The notes: generated from the letters alone by a model not told the origin. A stretch of DNA of 64,000 nucleotides from DAHUZL01 sp035533215 (GCA_035533215.1 DATLUG010000006.1:1-64000), one strand, 5' to 3'; counted from the stretch's first letter, positions 32,755-41,484 are shown. Translations and numbers: made by a program.

Positions 32755-33543
32755 TCAGCGGCCGGCGAGCTCGGCGACCGCCGCGCGGGTGGCGGAGACG
32801 GGGTCCGGCGCCGTCCCGATCCGGTCCAGCAGCGCGGAGGCGACCACCGCCCCCTCGGCCAGGCCGCGCAGGCCGGACACGTGCTCGCGCCGGGAGAGGC
32901 CGAAGCCGAGCACCCGGGGGAGCCGGGTCACCGCTCCCACCCGCTGGAGCAGGTCCAGCGCCTCCGGCGGCACCGACGCGCGGGCGCCGGTGACGCCGAC
33001 CCGGGCGACGCAGTAGACGAACCCCGTCGCCAGGGCGGCGGCGGCGGCGATCCGCTCCGGGGTCGAGGTGGGGGCGACCATGGTGACGTAGCCGAGGCCG
33101 GCGGCGGCCGCCGCCGCCGCCACCGGGCCGGCCTCGTCGACCGGGAGGTCGGGGACCAGGAGGCCGTCGACGCCGGCGGCGGCGGCGGCCCCGCAGTAGC
33201 GCTCCGGGCCGTACTGGAGGATGGGGTTGAGGTAGGTCATGGTGGCCACCGGGATGACCAGGCCCGCCCGCCTCGCCTCCCCCACCATCCCCAGCGCCCG
33301 CGCCACCGTCATGCCCTGCTCCAAGGCCACCTGACCGGCCCGCTGGATCGTGGGCCCGTCGGCCAGCGGGTCCGAGAACGGGAGCCCCAGCTCCACCGCG
33401 GCGGCGCCGCCCTCCTGGGTCGCCAAGAGGCACCCCGCGGTCGCGGCCGGGGAGGGGAACCCGGCCATCACGTACGGGACCAGCGCCACCTCGCCGCCGG
33501 CGGGGAGGGCGGCCGCCCAGGCGGCGGCGCCCGCTGCCCTCAC
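32755..33543 (-). CDS. trpA: Tryptophan synthase alpha chain
   Basis: 262 residues. TIM barrel with LVPYVMAGFPSPAATAGCLL, AVELGLPFSDPLADGPTIQRA (catalytic Glu/Asp region), MTYLNPILQYG, GLLVPDLPVDEAGPV, FVYCVARVGVTGAR and LGFGLSRREHV. Cleaves indole-glycerol-3-phosphate and passes indole to TrpB through the intersubunit tunnel. GTG 33543 overlaps the trpB stop by 4 bases, matching the 1:1 complex. Confidence 0.97.
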   Translation of the reverse strand: MRAAGAAAWAAALPAGGEVALVPYVMAGFPSPAATAGCLLATQEGGAAAVELGLPFSDPLADGPTIQRAGQVALEQGMTVARALGMVGEARRAGLVIPVATMTYLNPILQYGPERYCGAAAAAGVDGLLVPDLPVDEAGPVAAAAAAAGLGYVTMVAPTSTPERIAAAAALATGFVYCVARVGVTGARASVPPEALDLLQRVGAVTRLPRVLGFGLSRREHVSGLRGLAEGAVVASALLDRIGTAPDPVSATRAAVAELAGR

Positions 33544-34763
33544 GAGAGCTCGGGAGCGGGCGCGGCCAGGACCGTCTCCAGGTCCTTGTCCCCCCGTCCG
33601 CTGAACGAGACCAGGACCCGTGCGGACGCCGGCAGCCCGCCGGCCAGGTCACCGGCGGCGGCCAGGGCATGCGCCGTCTCCAGCGCGGGCAGGATCCCCT
33701 CCAGCCGGGCGCAGCGATGGAAGGCCTCCAGGGCGCGCCCGTCCTCGACCGCCAGGTACCGGGCCCGGCCCGACTCCTTCAGCTGGCTGTGCTCGGGACC
33801 CACCCCGGGGTAGTCGAGCCCGGCGGAGATGCTGTGGGTGGCGCGCACCTGGCCCTCGGCGTCCTGGAGCAGGTACGAGAACGCGCCGTGGAGGACGCCG
33901 GGGCGGCCCCCGCTGAGCGAGGCGGCGTGCTCGGCGGACGCGAGCCCGCGCCCGCCCGCCTCGACGCCGAGCAGCCGCACCCCGTCGTCACCGAGGAACC
34001 CCGCGAAGATCCCGATCGCGTTGCTGCCGCCGCCGACGCAGGCCACCACCGTGTGGGGCAGCCCCCCGGCCTCGTCCAGCATCTGGCGACGGGCCTCGAC
34101 CCCGATCACGGCCTGGAAGGTGCGGACCAGCCACGGGTAGGGGTGGGGTCCCACCACCGACCCGATCACGTAGTGGGTGTCGGCGACGTGGGTGACCCAA
34201 TCCCGGATCGCGGCCGAGGTGGCGTCCTTGAGGGTCGCGGTGCCGCTCGCCACCGCCTCCACCGTCGCGCCCAGGAGCCGCATCCGGCTGACGTTGACCG
34301 CCTGCCGCTCCATGTCCTCCACCCCCATGTAGACGACGCAGGGAAGGTCGAAGCGGGCGCAGGCGGTGGCCGTCGCCACCCCGTGCTGGCCGGCGCCGGT
34401 CTCGGCGACGATCCGGCGCTTGCCCATCCGGCGGGCCAGGAAGACCTGGCCGAGGGCGTTGTTGAGCTTGTGGGCCCCGGTGTGGAGGAGGTCCTCGCGC
34501 TTCAGCCAGAGCTGGGCGCCCTGGTGGTGGGCGGTGAGCCGCTCGGCGAAGTAGGTCGGGGTGGGACGCCCGGCGTAGGTCCGCAGCAGCCGGCCCAGCT
34601 CGGCCTGGAACGCCGGGTCGGCGAGGGCGGCGGGGGCGGCTTCGGCGAGCTCGTCCAGGGCGGGCATCACGGTCTCGGGGACGAAGCGGCCGCCGTAGGC
34701 GCCGAAGCGCCCGCCCGGGGGCGGCGGCAGCAGCACCGGGGCGGCCTGGTCGCGGTCAGCCAC
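33540..34763 (-). CDS. trpB: Tryptophan synthase beta chain
   Basis: 407 residues. FGAYGGRFVPETVMPALDEL start, LKREDLLHTGAHKLNNALGQ with the PLP lysine, AETGAGQHGVATATACARF, CVGGGSNAIGIFAGFL for the phosphate cup, and SISAGLDYPGVGPEH. Condenses indole with serine. GTG 34763 overlaps the end of trpF by 8 bp. Confidence 0.97.
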   Translation of the reverse strand: MADRDQAAPVLLPPPPGGRFGAYGGRFVPETVMPALDELAEAAPAALADPAFQAELGRLLRTYAGRPTPTYFAERLTAHHQGAQLWLKREDLLHTGAHKLNNALGQVFLARRMGKRRIVAETGAGQHGVATATACARFDLPCVVYMGVEDMERQAVNVSRMRLLGATVEAVASGTATLKDATSAAIRDWVTHVADTHYVIGSVVGPHPYPWLVRTFQAVIGVEARRQMLDEAGGLPHTVVACVGGGSNAIGIFAGFLGDDGVRLLGVEAGGRGLASAEHAASLSGGRPGVLHGAFSYLLQDAEGQVRATHSISAGLDYPGVGPEHSQLKESGRARYLAVEDGRALEAFHRCARLEGILPALETAHALAAAGDLAGGLPASARVLVSFSGRGDKDLETVLAAPAPELS

Positions 34764-35448
34764 GGGGGCACCCCCCTGCCCGGGCGGCGGTGCGAGCGGC
34801 GGCGACGAAGGCCCGCACCAGCAGGGGGTCCTTCACCCCGGGGGCGCTCTCCAGGCGGCTGGAGGCGTCCACCCCCGTCGCGGCGACGCGCTCCAGCGCC
34901 GCGGCCACCGTCGCCGGCCCCAGCCCGCCCGCGAGCCAGACCGGACGGTGGCACGCGACCACCGCGGCCGCGTCCCAATCCGCCCGCTCCCCGGTGCCGC
35001 CGGGCCGCTCCGGCGTGCCGGCGTCGACGAGGATCGGCTCGGACGGCCACCAGGCGAGGAGCGGGGCGAGGTCGGGCGCCGGCTCGCGGAGGCTGAACGC
35101 CGGGATCAGGGGCCGGTCCACGCAGGTGACGATCGCGGGGTCCACCTGCCCGTCGGTGCGGTGCAGCTGGAGCGCGTGCAGCCCGACCCGGTCAGCGGTC
35201 CGATTGAGCTGGTCGGCGTCGGCGTCGACGAAGACCCCGATGCAGTCGACCCGGCTGCCGACCGCGGCCACCAGCTCCCGGGCGGTGCGGTCGTCGATCC
35301 AGCGGGGGCTGCGACGGTCGAAGACGAGTCCGATCGCGGTGGCCCCGGCGTCCACCGCCACCTCGGCGGTGGCGAGGTCGCGCACCCCGCACACCTTCAC
35401 CCACAGGGGCGTCCCCCCGGCCGCGGCCGCCCGCCCTCCCGCCCTCAT
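34756..35448 (-). CDS. trpF: Phosphoribosylanthranilate isomerase
   Basis: 230 residues. VKVCGVRDLATAEVAVDAGA holds the catalytic Cys; IGLVFDRRSPRWIDDRTAREL, IGVFVDADADQL, LHALQLHRTDG, PILVDAGTPERPGGTGERADW and VDASSRLESAPGVKD follow the TrpF barrel. VDASSRLES is the expected phosphate-binding end, with ASSRLES where VSSGVE is common. An Amadori rearrangement in tryptophan synthesis. ATG 35448 overlaps the trpC stop. Confidence 0.95.
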   Translation of the reverse strand: MRAGGRAAAAGGTPLWVKVCGVRDLATAEVAVDAGATAIGLVFDRRSPRWIDDRTARELVAAVGSRVDCIGVFVDADADQLNRTADRVGLHALQLHRTDGQVDPAIVTCVDRPLIPAFSLREPAPDLAPLLAWWPSEPILVDAGTPERPGGTGERADWDAAAVVACHRPVWLAGGLGPATVAAALERVAATGVDASSRLESAPGVKDPLLVRAFVAAARTAARAGGCPRG

Positions 35449-36278
35449 CGGCGGCCCGCCGTCCCGCTCGCCCGCAGGGCGGCCGCCACCAGCACCCGGC
35501 AGGCGTCGCCGGGGTCGGCCGCGCGCAGCAGCCCCTCGCCGATCAGGACGGCGTCGGCCCCGGCCGCCTCCATCCGGCCCAGGTCGGCGGCGTCCCGGAT
35601 CCCCGACTCCGCCACCACCACCACCCCGGCCGGCACCAGTGGGCGCAGCCGCTCGGTGACGGCGAGGTCGGTGGTCAGCCGGTCGAGGTCGCGGTTGTTG
35701 ATCCCGAGGCACCCGGCCCCGGCCCCCAGGGCGGTCTCCACCTCCCTTTCCGTGTGAACCTCGACCACGGCGCCCATCCCCAGCTCGCCGGCCGCCCGCA
35801 GGCACGCCACCAGCACCGGCAGGGCCACCGCGGCGACGATCAGGAGGACCGCGTCGGCGCCGGCGGCGCGGGCCTCCGCCACCTGATACGGGTCGACGAC
35901 GAAGTCCTTGCGCAGGCAGGCGAGCCCGCTCGCCTCCCGAGCCGCGCCGAGGTCCTCCAGCCGGCCCCCGAACTGCTCCGGCTCGGTGAGGACGGACAGG
36001 GCGCCGGCGCCGCCCGCGGCGTAGGCGCGGCCGAGGGCGGCCGGGTCGAGGTCCGGCCGCAGGCTCCCCCCCGACGGCGAGCGGCGCTTGATCTCCGCGA
36101 TCACGGTCAGCCCCGGCTCCCCCAGCCGGGCCGCGAAGGGGCGGGGCGGGTCGGTCGCCGCCCGGGCCCGGGCGTGGTCCCAGAGGACCGCCGACGGCCG
36201 GGCGAGGCGCGCCGCCTCGAGCCGGCGGCGGGCGCCGTCGAGGAGCGGGCCCAGCGCACCGCCGGTGGGCCCGCTCAC
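35445..36278 (-). CDS. trpC: Indole-3-glycerol phosphate synthase
   Basis: 277 residues. VIAEIKRRSPSGGSLRPDLD contains the catalytic Lys and the substrate loop; LSVLTEPEQFGG, CLRKDFVVDPYQVAEARAAG, GINNRDLDRLTTDL, VVAESGIRDAADL and ADAVLIGEGLLRA are all canonical. Ring closure of CdRP. GTG 36278 overlaps trpG by 4 bases. In most bacteria trpD lies between trpG and trpC; here they abut directly. Confidence 0.96.
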   Translation of the reverse strand: MSGPTGGALGPLLDGARRRLEAARLARPSAVLWDHARARAATDPPRPFAARLGEPGLTVIAEIKRRSPSGGSLRPDLDPAALGRAYAAGGAGALSVLTEPEQFGGRLEDLGAAREASGLACLRKDFVVDPYQVAEARAAGADAVLLIVAAVALPVLVACLRAAGELGMGAVVEVHTEREVETALGAGAGCLGINNRDLDRLTTDLAVTERLRPLVPAGVVVVAESGIRDAADLGRMEAAGADAVLIGEGLLRAADPGDACRVLVAAALRASGTAGRR

Positions 36279-36874
36279 CCGAGCGCCCCGCTCTGGCCGC
36301 GCCAGGCGGCGGCCAGGGCGAGGAAGTTGCGGACCAGGCTGGGGCCCTCCAGGGTGAGGATCGACTCCGGGTGGAACTGCACCCCGAAGCTGGGGTGCGC
36401 CCGGTGCCGCAGGGCCATGATCACGCCGTCGTCCGCGGTGGCAGTCACGAGGAGCTCCTGCGGCAGCCCCTGCGGGTCGACCACCAGCGAGTGGTAGCGG
36501 GTGGCCGCGAACCGCAGGGGCAGCCCCTGGAAGAGCCCGTCGCCCCCGTGCTCGATCGCGCTCACCTTGCCGTGCATGACCCGGGACGCCCGCACCACCC
36601 GGCCGCCGTAGGCGACGCCGATGGCCTGGTGCCCGAGGCAGACCCCGAGGATCGGGACCCGGCCGCCGAGACGGCGGACCAGCTCGACGGAGATGCCGGC
36701 GTCCTCGGGGATGCCCGGGCCGGGCGAGATCACGATCGCCTCCGGGCCCGAGGCCAGGACCCCCGCCACATCGACCTGGTCGTTGCGGACGACGGTGGTG
36801 GTCTCGCCCAGCGCCTGCAGCAGCTGGACCAGGTTGTAGGTGAAGGAGTCGTAGTTGTCGAGGACCAGGATCAC
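36275..36874 (-). CDS. trpG: Anthranilate synthase component II (glutamine amidotransferase)
   Basis: 199 residues, class I glutamine amidotransferase. LVLDNYDSFTYNLVQLL, VISPGPGIPEDAG, the nucleophile Cys79 in LGVCLGHQAIG, and FGVQFHPESILT with the His-Glu pair. It supplies ammonia to TrpE; it may also serve PabB. There is no fused TrpD domain. ATG 36874 is 34 bp after the trpE stop. Confidence 0.97.
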   Translation of the reverse strand: MILVLDNYDSFTYNLVQLLQALGETTTVVRNDQVDVAGVLASGPEAIVISPGPGIPEDAGISVELVRRLGGRVPILGVCLGHQAIGVAYGGRVVRASRVMHGKVSAIEHGGDGLFQGLPLRFAATRYHSLVVDPQGLPQELLVTATADDGVIMALRHRAHPSFGVQFHPESILTLEGPSLVRNFLALAAAWRGQSGALG

Positions 36875-36908
36875 GGGGGCGCCAGCAGCGGCCGGGGCCG
36901 CGGAAGGG

Positions 36909-38423
36909 TCACGGCCCCGGCTGCAGGCCGGCGTTGGCCATCGCCACCGCCCGGAGCTGCGCCGACACCTTGTTGTCGATCTCGAGCGCCTCCTGGTCGG
37001 GGTCGCTGTCGGCCACGATGCCCGCCGAGGCCTGGGCGTAGGCCACCCCGTCCTTCACCACGATGGTGCGGATGACGATGGCGAAGTCCAGGGCCCGGCC
37101 CCCGAACGCGACGTGGCCGACCGTCCCGGCGTAGACGCCGCGGGCCTCCGGCTCCAGCTCGGCGATCAGCTCCATCGCCCGGATCTTCGGCGCCCCGGTG
37201 ACGGTGCCGGCGGGGAAGCACTCGCGCAGCACCCGCAGGGCGGAGACCCCGGGCGGGAGCTGGGCCTCCACCTGGCTGACCAGGTGCATCACGTGGGAGT
37301 AGCGCTCCACCACCATCAGGTCGGTCACCCGGACGCTGCCCGCGACGGCGACCCGGCCCAGGTCGTTGCGGCCGAGGTCCACCAGCATGACATGCTCGGC
37401 CCGCTCCTTCTCGCTGGCGGCCAGCTCGGCCTCCAGCGCCAGGTCCCGCTCCGGGGTGTCACCCCGGCGACGGGTGCCGGCGATCGGACGGTAGGTGGCG
37501 AGGCGGTCCTCGACCCGCACCAGCGGCTCCGGGCTGGCCCCGATCACGTGGAGGTCGGGCAGGGCCAGGTGGAACATGTAGGGGCTGGGGTTGATGTGCC
37601 GGAGGGCGCGGTAGAGGTCGAAGGGGGGGCAGCGCAGCGGCACCGAGAAGCGCCGCCCGATCTGCACCTGGAAGATGTCGCCGGCCAGGATGTGGGCCTT
37701 GGCCTCCGCCACCGCGGCCAGGAAGTCGGCGCGCGACCAGTTGGGGGTCGCCGGCAGCGGCGCGCCCCGGCTCGCGGCGACGGAGGCGAGCCCTGGCGGG
37801 CGGGGCCGCTGGAGGCGGCGGTGGAGCTGCTCCAGGCGCGACACCGCCAGCCGGTACCCGTTCTCCACCTTGCGGTGCTGGCGGGTGTCGACGTGGGTGA
37901 CGAGCAGGAGCCGCTGGGCGAGGTGGTCGAACACGAGCAGGGTCTCGGCGATGCCGAACCAGGCGTCGGGCACCAGGAGGCGGTCCTGCCGCGGCGGCGG
38001 CAGCCGCTCGTACCACCGGCTCGCCTCGTACGCCAGGTAGCCGATCGCGCCGCCGTGGAAGCGGGGTGGCAGCCCCGCGACCGCGGCCACCACCCGGTCG
38101 CCGATCAGGCGGTCCACCACCGCCAGCGGGTCGTCGTAGGGGAGCTCGGTGGTCTGGCCGCGGACCGTGTGGCGGCAGACGCCGTCCCGGAAGGACAGGG
38201 TCTGGACGAAGTCGCGGCCGAGGACCGAGTAGCGGGCCCAGCGCTCCCCGCCCTCGACGCTCTCCAGAAGGAAGGCCGGCGGCTCCGCCCCCAGCCGCAG
38301 CAGGGCGGAGACCGGGGTGTCGCAGTCGGCGAGGAGCTCGACCACCACCGGGATGAGGTCGTGGTCCCGGGCCAGCACCCGCACCTCCTCCAGCGACGGG
38401 CGCGGGGTCGGCAGGGCGGCCAC
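36909..38423 (-). CDS. trpE: Anthranilate synthase component I
   Basis: 504 residues. The N-terminal half carries SALLRLGAEPPAFLLESVEGG, which fits the LLESxE motif of the tryptophan feedback site. The C-terminal chorismate-binding half contains GDIFQVQIGRRFSVPL, YMFHLALPDLHVIGASPEPL, PIAGTRRRGDTPERDLALEA, LVDLGRNDLGRVA, CFPAGTVTGAPKIRAMELI and AVLQ-type end region with the ASAGIVADSDPDQE block. First committed step of tryptophan synthesis. GTG 38423 has only a weak ribosome-binding site. No Trp-codon leader peptide was seen upstream, so control is probably allosteric. Confidence 0.96.
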   Translation of the reverse strand: MAALPTPRPSLEEVRVLARDHDLIPVVVELLADCDTPVSALLRLGAEPPAFLLESVEGGERWARYSVLGRDFVQTLSFRDGVCRHTVRGQTTELPYDDPLAVVDRLIGDRVVAAVAGLPPRFHGGAIGYLAYEASRWYERLPPPRQDRLLVPDAWFGIAETLLVFDHLAQRLLLVTHVDTRQHRKVENGYRLAVSRLEQLHRRLQRPRPPGLASVAASRGAPLPATPNWSRADFLAAVAEAKAHILAGDIFQVQIGRRFSVPLRCPPFDLYRALRHINPSPYMFHLALPDLHVIGASPEPLVRVEDRLATYRPIAGTRRRGDTPERDLALEAELAASEKERAEHVMLVDLGRNDLGRVAVAGSVRVTDLMVVERYSHVMHLVSQVEAQLPPGVSALRVLRECFPAGTVTGAPKIRAMELIAELEPEARGVYAGTVGHVAFGGRALDFAIVIRTIVVKDGVAYAQASAGIVADSDPDQEALEIDNKVSAQLRAVAMANAGLQPGP

Positions 38424-38509
38424 CTCGAACGCCAGGGCTCAGCCGCGGCCGGGGGTGCGGCGACGGCGGCTCGGGCGGACGGGAGCGGCGGCCGAGCCGA
38501 GGCCCCCGC

Positions 38510-38824
38510 TCACCCCACCACCCGGAACGTCGTGAGGGGGCTGTCGATCGGCAGGTCCCGCCGCTCCACCTGCGTCACCTCGGCGGCGGCCGGCCCCCGA
38601 GCGATCCGGCGCTCCACCCGGTCCACCGCGTCCGCCGGCCCCTCCACCACCGCCTCCACCTCGCCGGCGTCGGTGTTGCGCACCCAGCCGCCCACCCCGT
38701 GCTGCTCGGCCACCCGGGCGGCGAACACCCGGAAGCCCACCATCTGCACCCGCCCGCGGACGGTGAGCTGACGCCGGACCCGATCCGGCCCTGGGCCGGG
38801 CGCAGGCGGATGATCCCTTCCCAT
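38510..38824 (-). CDS. acyP: Acylphosphatase
   Basis: 104 residues. RQLTVRGRVQMVGFRVFAARVA is the acylphosphatase signature with its catalytic Arg (GRVQMVGFR), followed by VGGWVRNTDAGEVEAVVEG with the catalytic Asn. The ~17 N-terminal residues are Pro/Arg-rich and outside the fold. ATG 38824 lies 6 nt after TACCCT, with no ribosome-binding site: leaderless. Hydrolyses acyl-phosphates such as carbamoyl- or acetyl-phosphate. Confidence 0.93.
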   Translation of the reverse strand: MGRDHPPAPGPGPDRVRRQLTVRGRVQMVGFRVFAARVAEQHGVGGWVRNTDAGEVEAVVEGPADAVDRVERRIARGPAAAEVTQVERRDLPIDSPLTTFRVVG

Positions 38825-38830
38825 CGTGGG

Positions 38831-38836
38831 AGGGTA
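38831..38836 (-). promoter_or_regulatory. -10 element TACCCT, leaderless start of acyP
   Basis: TACCCT on the minus strand with a 6-nt gap to the ATG. Confidence 0.6.
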
Positions 38837-38872
38837 GCGAAACCGGGGCCGGCGACGCGTCGCGCCGGTCCC

Positions 38873-39412
38873 TCACTTGAGGGTGGTCGCCGGCCCCTCC
38901 TCGACCCGGGCGAGCATGAAGAGGAGGTCGGAGAGACGGTTGAGGTAGCGGAGGACCTCGCGGTTGCCGAGCTCGCCCGCCCGCTCGACGCTCACCGCCC
39001 GGCGCTCGGCCCGCCGCACCACCGTGCGGGCCAGGTCGAGCGCCGCGGCCGCGGTCGTTCCCCCCGGGAGGACGAAGCTCGCCGGCAGGGGATGCCGTGC
39101 CTCCAGCTCGTGGACCTGCGCCTCCAGGCGGTCGGCGGCGTCGGGGCCGAGGGTCGGGAAGTGGGCGAGGAGACGGTCGCGCGCGTCCTTCCCGGTGGCC
39201 AGCTCGGCGCCCACCGTGAAGGCCTCCCGCTGGAGCGCGAGCAGCAGCGCCCGCGTCTCCTCGCGGGTGCTGAGGGCGCGGGCCAGCCCCATCGCGGAGA
39301 TCGCCTCGTCGAGCGCGCCGTAGGCCTCGGTGCGGCGGTCGTCCTTGGCCACCCGCCCGCCATACAGGAGCTGGGTCTCGCCGCGGTCGCCGCCGCGGGT
39401 GACGATGCTCAT
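38873..39412 (-). CDS. Cob(I)yrinic acid a,c-diamide adenosyltransferase (PduO type)
   Basis: 179 residues. VTRGGDRGETQLLYGGRVAK is the ATP-binding signature of PduO-type adenosyltransferases; RTEAYGALDEAISAMGLA, LPGGTTAAAALDLARTVVRR (the Arg-rich helix) and LRYLNRLSDLLFMLAR complete the five-helix bundle. Makes adenosylcobalamin from cob(I)alamin and ATP. ATG 39412 overlaps the trxB stop (ATGA), an unusual partner; TrxB or a related flavoprotein could in principle help reduce cobalamin, but this is speculation. Confidence 0.94.
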   Translation of the reverse strand: MSIVTRGGDRGETQLLYGGRVAKDDRRTEAYGALDEAISAMGLARALSTREETRALLLALQREAFTVGAELATGKDARDRLLAHFPTLGPDAADRLEAQVHELEARHPLPASFVLPGGTTAAAALDLARTVVRRAERRAVSVERAGELGNREVLRYLNRLSDLLFMLARVEEGPATTLK

Positions 39413-40362
39413 CCGGCGGCGGCCCGCGGGGCCTGCTCCTCCTCCACGTACTTGGTCGCGGCCACCGCCGCGGTGGTGGCGTCACCGACCGCGGTGGTGA
39501 TCTGGCGGGTGAGCTGGGCGCGGACGTCGCCGGCGGCGAAGATCCCAGCGACGCTGGTCTGCATGACGTCGTCGGTGCGGTAGTAGCCCTGCCCGTCGTG
39601 GTCGACGTGGGCGGCGACCAGCCCGGTGTTGGGCAGGAAGCCCACGAAGACGAACACGCCGCCGACGGCGAGCTCGCGCGGCGCCTGGCTGTGCACGTCG
39701 CGCAGGCGCAGCCCGGTGACCCGCTGGCCGTCGCCCAGCACCGCCTCGACCACATGGTCCAGCACGAAGTCGATCTTCTCGTTGGCGCGCGCGCGCGCCA
39801 CCAGCAGGGGCTGGGCACGGAACTGGTCGCGGCGGTGGATCACCGTCACCCGCGAGGCGTAGCGGGTGAGGAAGCCCGCCTCCTCCAGGGCGGCATCGCC
39901 GCCGCCGACCACGGCGAGGTGCTCTCCGCGGAAGAAGGCGCCGTCGCAGATCGCGCAGTACGACACCCCGCGGCCGGCGTAGGGCTGCTCGCCGGGGACC
40001 TCCAGTTTGCGCGGCACCCCGCCGGCGGTGATGATCACCGCATCGGCGGTGGCGGGCGGCCCCTCCTCGACCTCGATCCGGTGCCGCCCGTCCGGCAGCG
40101 GGACCACCTGGGTCACCCGGGCCTGGACCAGCTCGGCCCCGAAGCGCAGGCTGTGGTCGGCCATCCGCTGGGCGAGCTCGACCCCCTTGATGCTCTCGAA
40201 CCCCGGGTAATCCTCGATCAGCTCGGTGTTGAGGAGCTCGCCGCCGGGCACCTTGGCCTCGAACAGGGCGGTCCGCTTGAGCGCTCGGGCGGCGTACATG
40301 GCCGCGGTCATGCCGGCGGGACCGGCCCCGATCACCGCGACGTCGTAGTGGCGCTCGTCCAT
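39409..40362 (-). CDS. trxB: Thioredoxin reductase
   Basis: 317 residues. FAD motif VAVIGAGPAGMTAAMYAARA, the redox pair in SYCAICDGAFF (C136 and C139), NADPH motif VVGGGDAALEEAGFLTRY with VIHRRDQFRAQ, and GIFAAGDVRAQLTRQITTAV at the FAD exit. The active site is CAIC instead of the usual CATC. Length and domain order are normal. ATG 40362 follows a TAGCAT -10 element by 9 nt. Reduces thioredoxin with NADPH; no thioredoxin gene is adjacent. Confidence 0.95.
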   Translation of the reverse strand: MDERHYDVAVIGAGPAGMTAAMYAARALKRTALFEAKVPGGELLNTELIEDYPGFESIKGVELAQRMADHSLRFGAELVQARVTQVVPLPDGRHRIEVEEGPPATADAVIITAGGVPRKLEVPGEQPYAGRGVSYCAICDGAFFRGEHLAVVGGGDAALEEAGFLTRYASRVTVIHRRDQFRAQPLLVARARANEKIDFVLDHVVEAVLGDGQRVTGLRLRDVHSQAPRELAVGGVFVFVGFLPNTGLVAAHVDHDGQGYYRTDDVMQTSVAGIFAAGDVRAQLTRQITTAVGDATTAAVAATKYVEEEQAPRAAAG

Positions 40363-40371
40363 CGTGCCTTC

Positions 40372-40377
40372 ATGCTA
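40372..40377 (-). promoter_or_regulatory. -10 element TAGCAT of trxB
   Basis: TAGCAT on the minus strand, 9 nt before the ATG and overlapping the protease stop codon. No ribosome-binding site of note between. Confidence 0.45.
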
Positions 40378-41298
40378 CCCAGCCCGGGCCCCCGGCCAAC
40401 CCCGCCAGCGGCCCACGTCCCGCCGCAGGATGGCGACCGGGATGGCGAAGGCGCCGGTGCCGGAGCGGGCGGCCAGGGTCAGGACCCCGACCACCTGGCC
40501 CCGCTCGGTGAGCACCGGCCCGCCGCTGTTGCCGGGAAAGATCCGGGAGGGCATGCGCAGGAGGCCGCGGTAGTCCCGGTTCCCGCCGCGGTCGCCGCCG
40601 ACCACGGTGGCCGCCTCGTCGAGCCCCACGATCCGGGACTCGGTCACCGGCCGCCGCCCGGTCGCCCCCTCGGCGGCCAGCACCACCACCGGCTCGCCCA
40701 GCGGTGCCGCCGAGGGGGCGAGGGGGAAGGCAGGCTCGTCCAGCCCGAACACGTGCAGCAGGGCGAGGTCCCGGCGGGGATCGGCCCGCGCCACCACCGC
40801 GGTGTACTCCCGCTGGTCGGCCGCGAGCACGTGGATGGTGACCCCGCTGCGGACGACATGGTCGTTGGTGATGAAGTCGCCCCGGCCGTCGATCGGCCAG
40901 GCGGTGCCGAGCTCCTCGGTGCTGCGTCCGAGCGCCACCACCGTCACCACCTCGGGGAGGTCGCCGGACGCCACCCGCGCCAGGACCCGGAGGGCGGCGA
41001 CGCTGGGCGCGGCGGCGAGGTCGGCCGCGCCGGCGCGGTGGAGCGCCCAGACGGCGGTGCCCAGGGTCGCGCCCACGGCTCCCAGGACGACCAGGGCCAC
41101 CGCCGTCCCCGCCCGTCGCCAGGCGCGCCCCCGCCGGCCGGCGGGGGCCGGCGGGGTGTCGACCGGTGCCGGGGGCGCCGGCGACGCCGCGGCGGCCGCG
41201 ACCCAGGGCAGGGGCGCTCCCTGCGGCGGAGGGTCCGCCGGGTCGGCCGGGCCCTCGCCCGGCACCGCCGCCGCTCCCGCTCCCCGGAGGCTGGTCAT
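40375..41298 (-). CDS. Membrane-anchored trypsin-like serine protease (HtrA-like, no PDZ)
   Basis: 307 residues. A Pro/Ala-rich cytoplasmic lead of ~55 residues, one membrane helix (about 62-84), then an extracytoplasmic S1-fold domain. The catalytic triad is visible as His147 (FITNDHVVR), Asp177 (DPRRDLALL) and Ser258 (FPGNSGGPVL). A C-terminal PDZ domain, usual in HtrA/DegP, is absent; the chain ends soon after the protease domain. ATG 41298 has a GGGAGTGG ribosome-binding site. The tRNA-Leu gene lies just upstream. Likely a periplasm-side quality-control or regulatory protease. Confidence 0.88.
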   Translation of the reverse strand: MTSLRGAGAAAVPGEGPADPADPPPQGAPLPWVAAAAASPAPPAPVDTPPAPAGRRGRAWRRAGTAVALVVLGAVGATLGTAVWALHRAGAADLAAAPSVAALRVLARVASGDLPEVVTVVALGRSTEELGTAWPIDGRGDFITNDHVVRSGVTIHVLAADQREYTAVVARADPRRDLALLHVFGLDEPAFPLAPSAAPLGEPVVVLAAEGATGRRPVTESRIVGLDEAATVVGGDRGGNRDYRGLLRMPSRIFPGNSGGPVLTERGQVVGVLTLAARSGTGAFAIPVAILRRDVGRWRGWPGARAG

Positions 41299-41354
41299 GG
41301 CATTCCACTCCCGTCGGTGCGGACGGCGTCCCGCTCCGATCGTCTGGGCCGACC

Positions 41355-41441
41355 TGGTGCCGGGAGCGGGACTCGAACCCGCACGCACTGACGTGCACAG
41401 CGCCCTGAACGCTGCGTGTCTACCAGTTCCACCATCCCGGC
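41355..41441 (-). tRNA. tRNA-Leu (CAG)
   Basis: 87 nt with encoded CCA. Acceptor stem gccggga/tcccggc, D-arm ggtggaactggtagaca, anticodon stem cagcg/cgctg with loop ttcaggg giving CAG, a long variable arm as in class II tRNAs, and T-arm gcgggttcgagtcccgc. Confidence 0.97.
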
Positions 41442-41453
41442 CGGTGCTCCGAG

Positions 41454-41459
41454 ATGCTA
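41454..41459 (-). promoter_or_regulatory. -10 element TAGCAT of tRNA-Leu
   Basis: TAGCAT on the minus strand, 12 nt before the mature tRNA 5' end. Confidence 0.5.
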
Positions 41460-41484
41460 TCGCAGCGCCGGGGGGCCGGGCGGC

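Noticed and set aside
38424..38509. Tryptophan attenuator or T-box upstream of trpE
   Set aside because: Only 86 nt are available, with no run of Trp codons and no T-box consensus.
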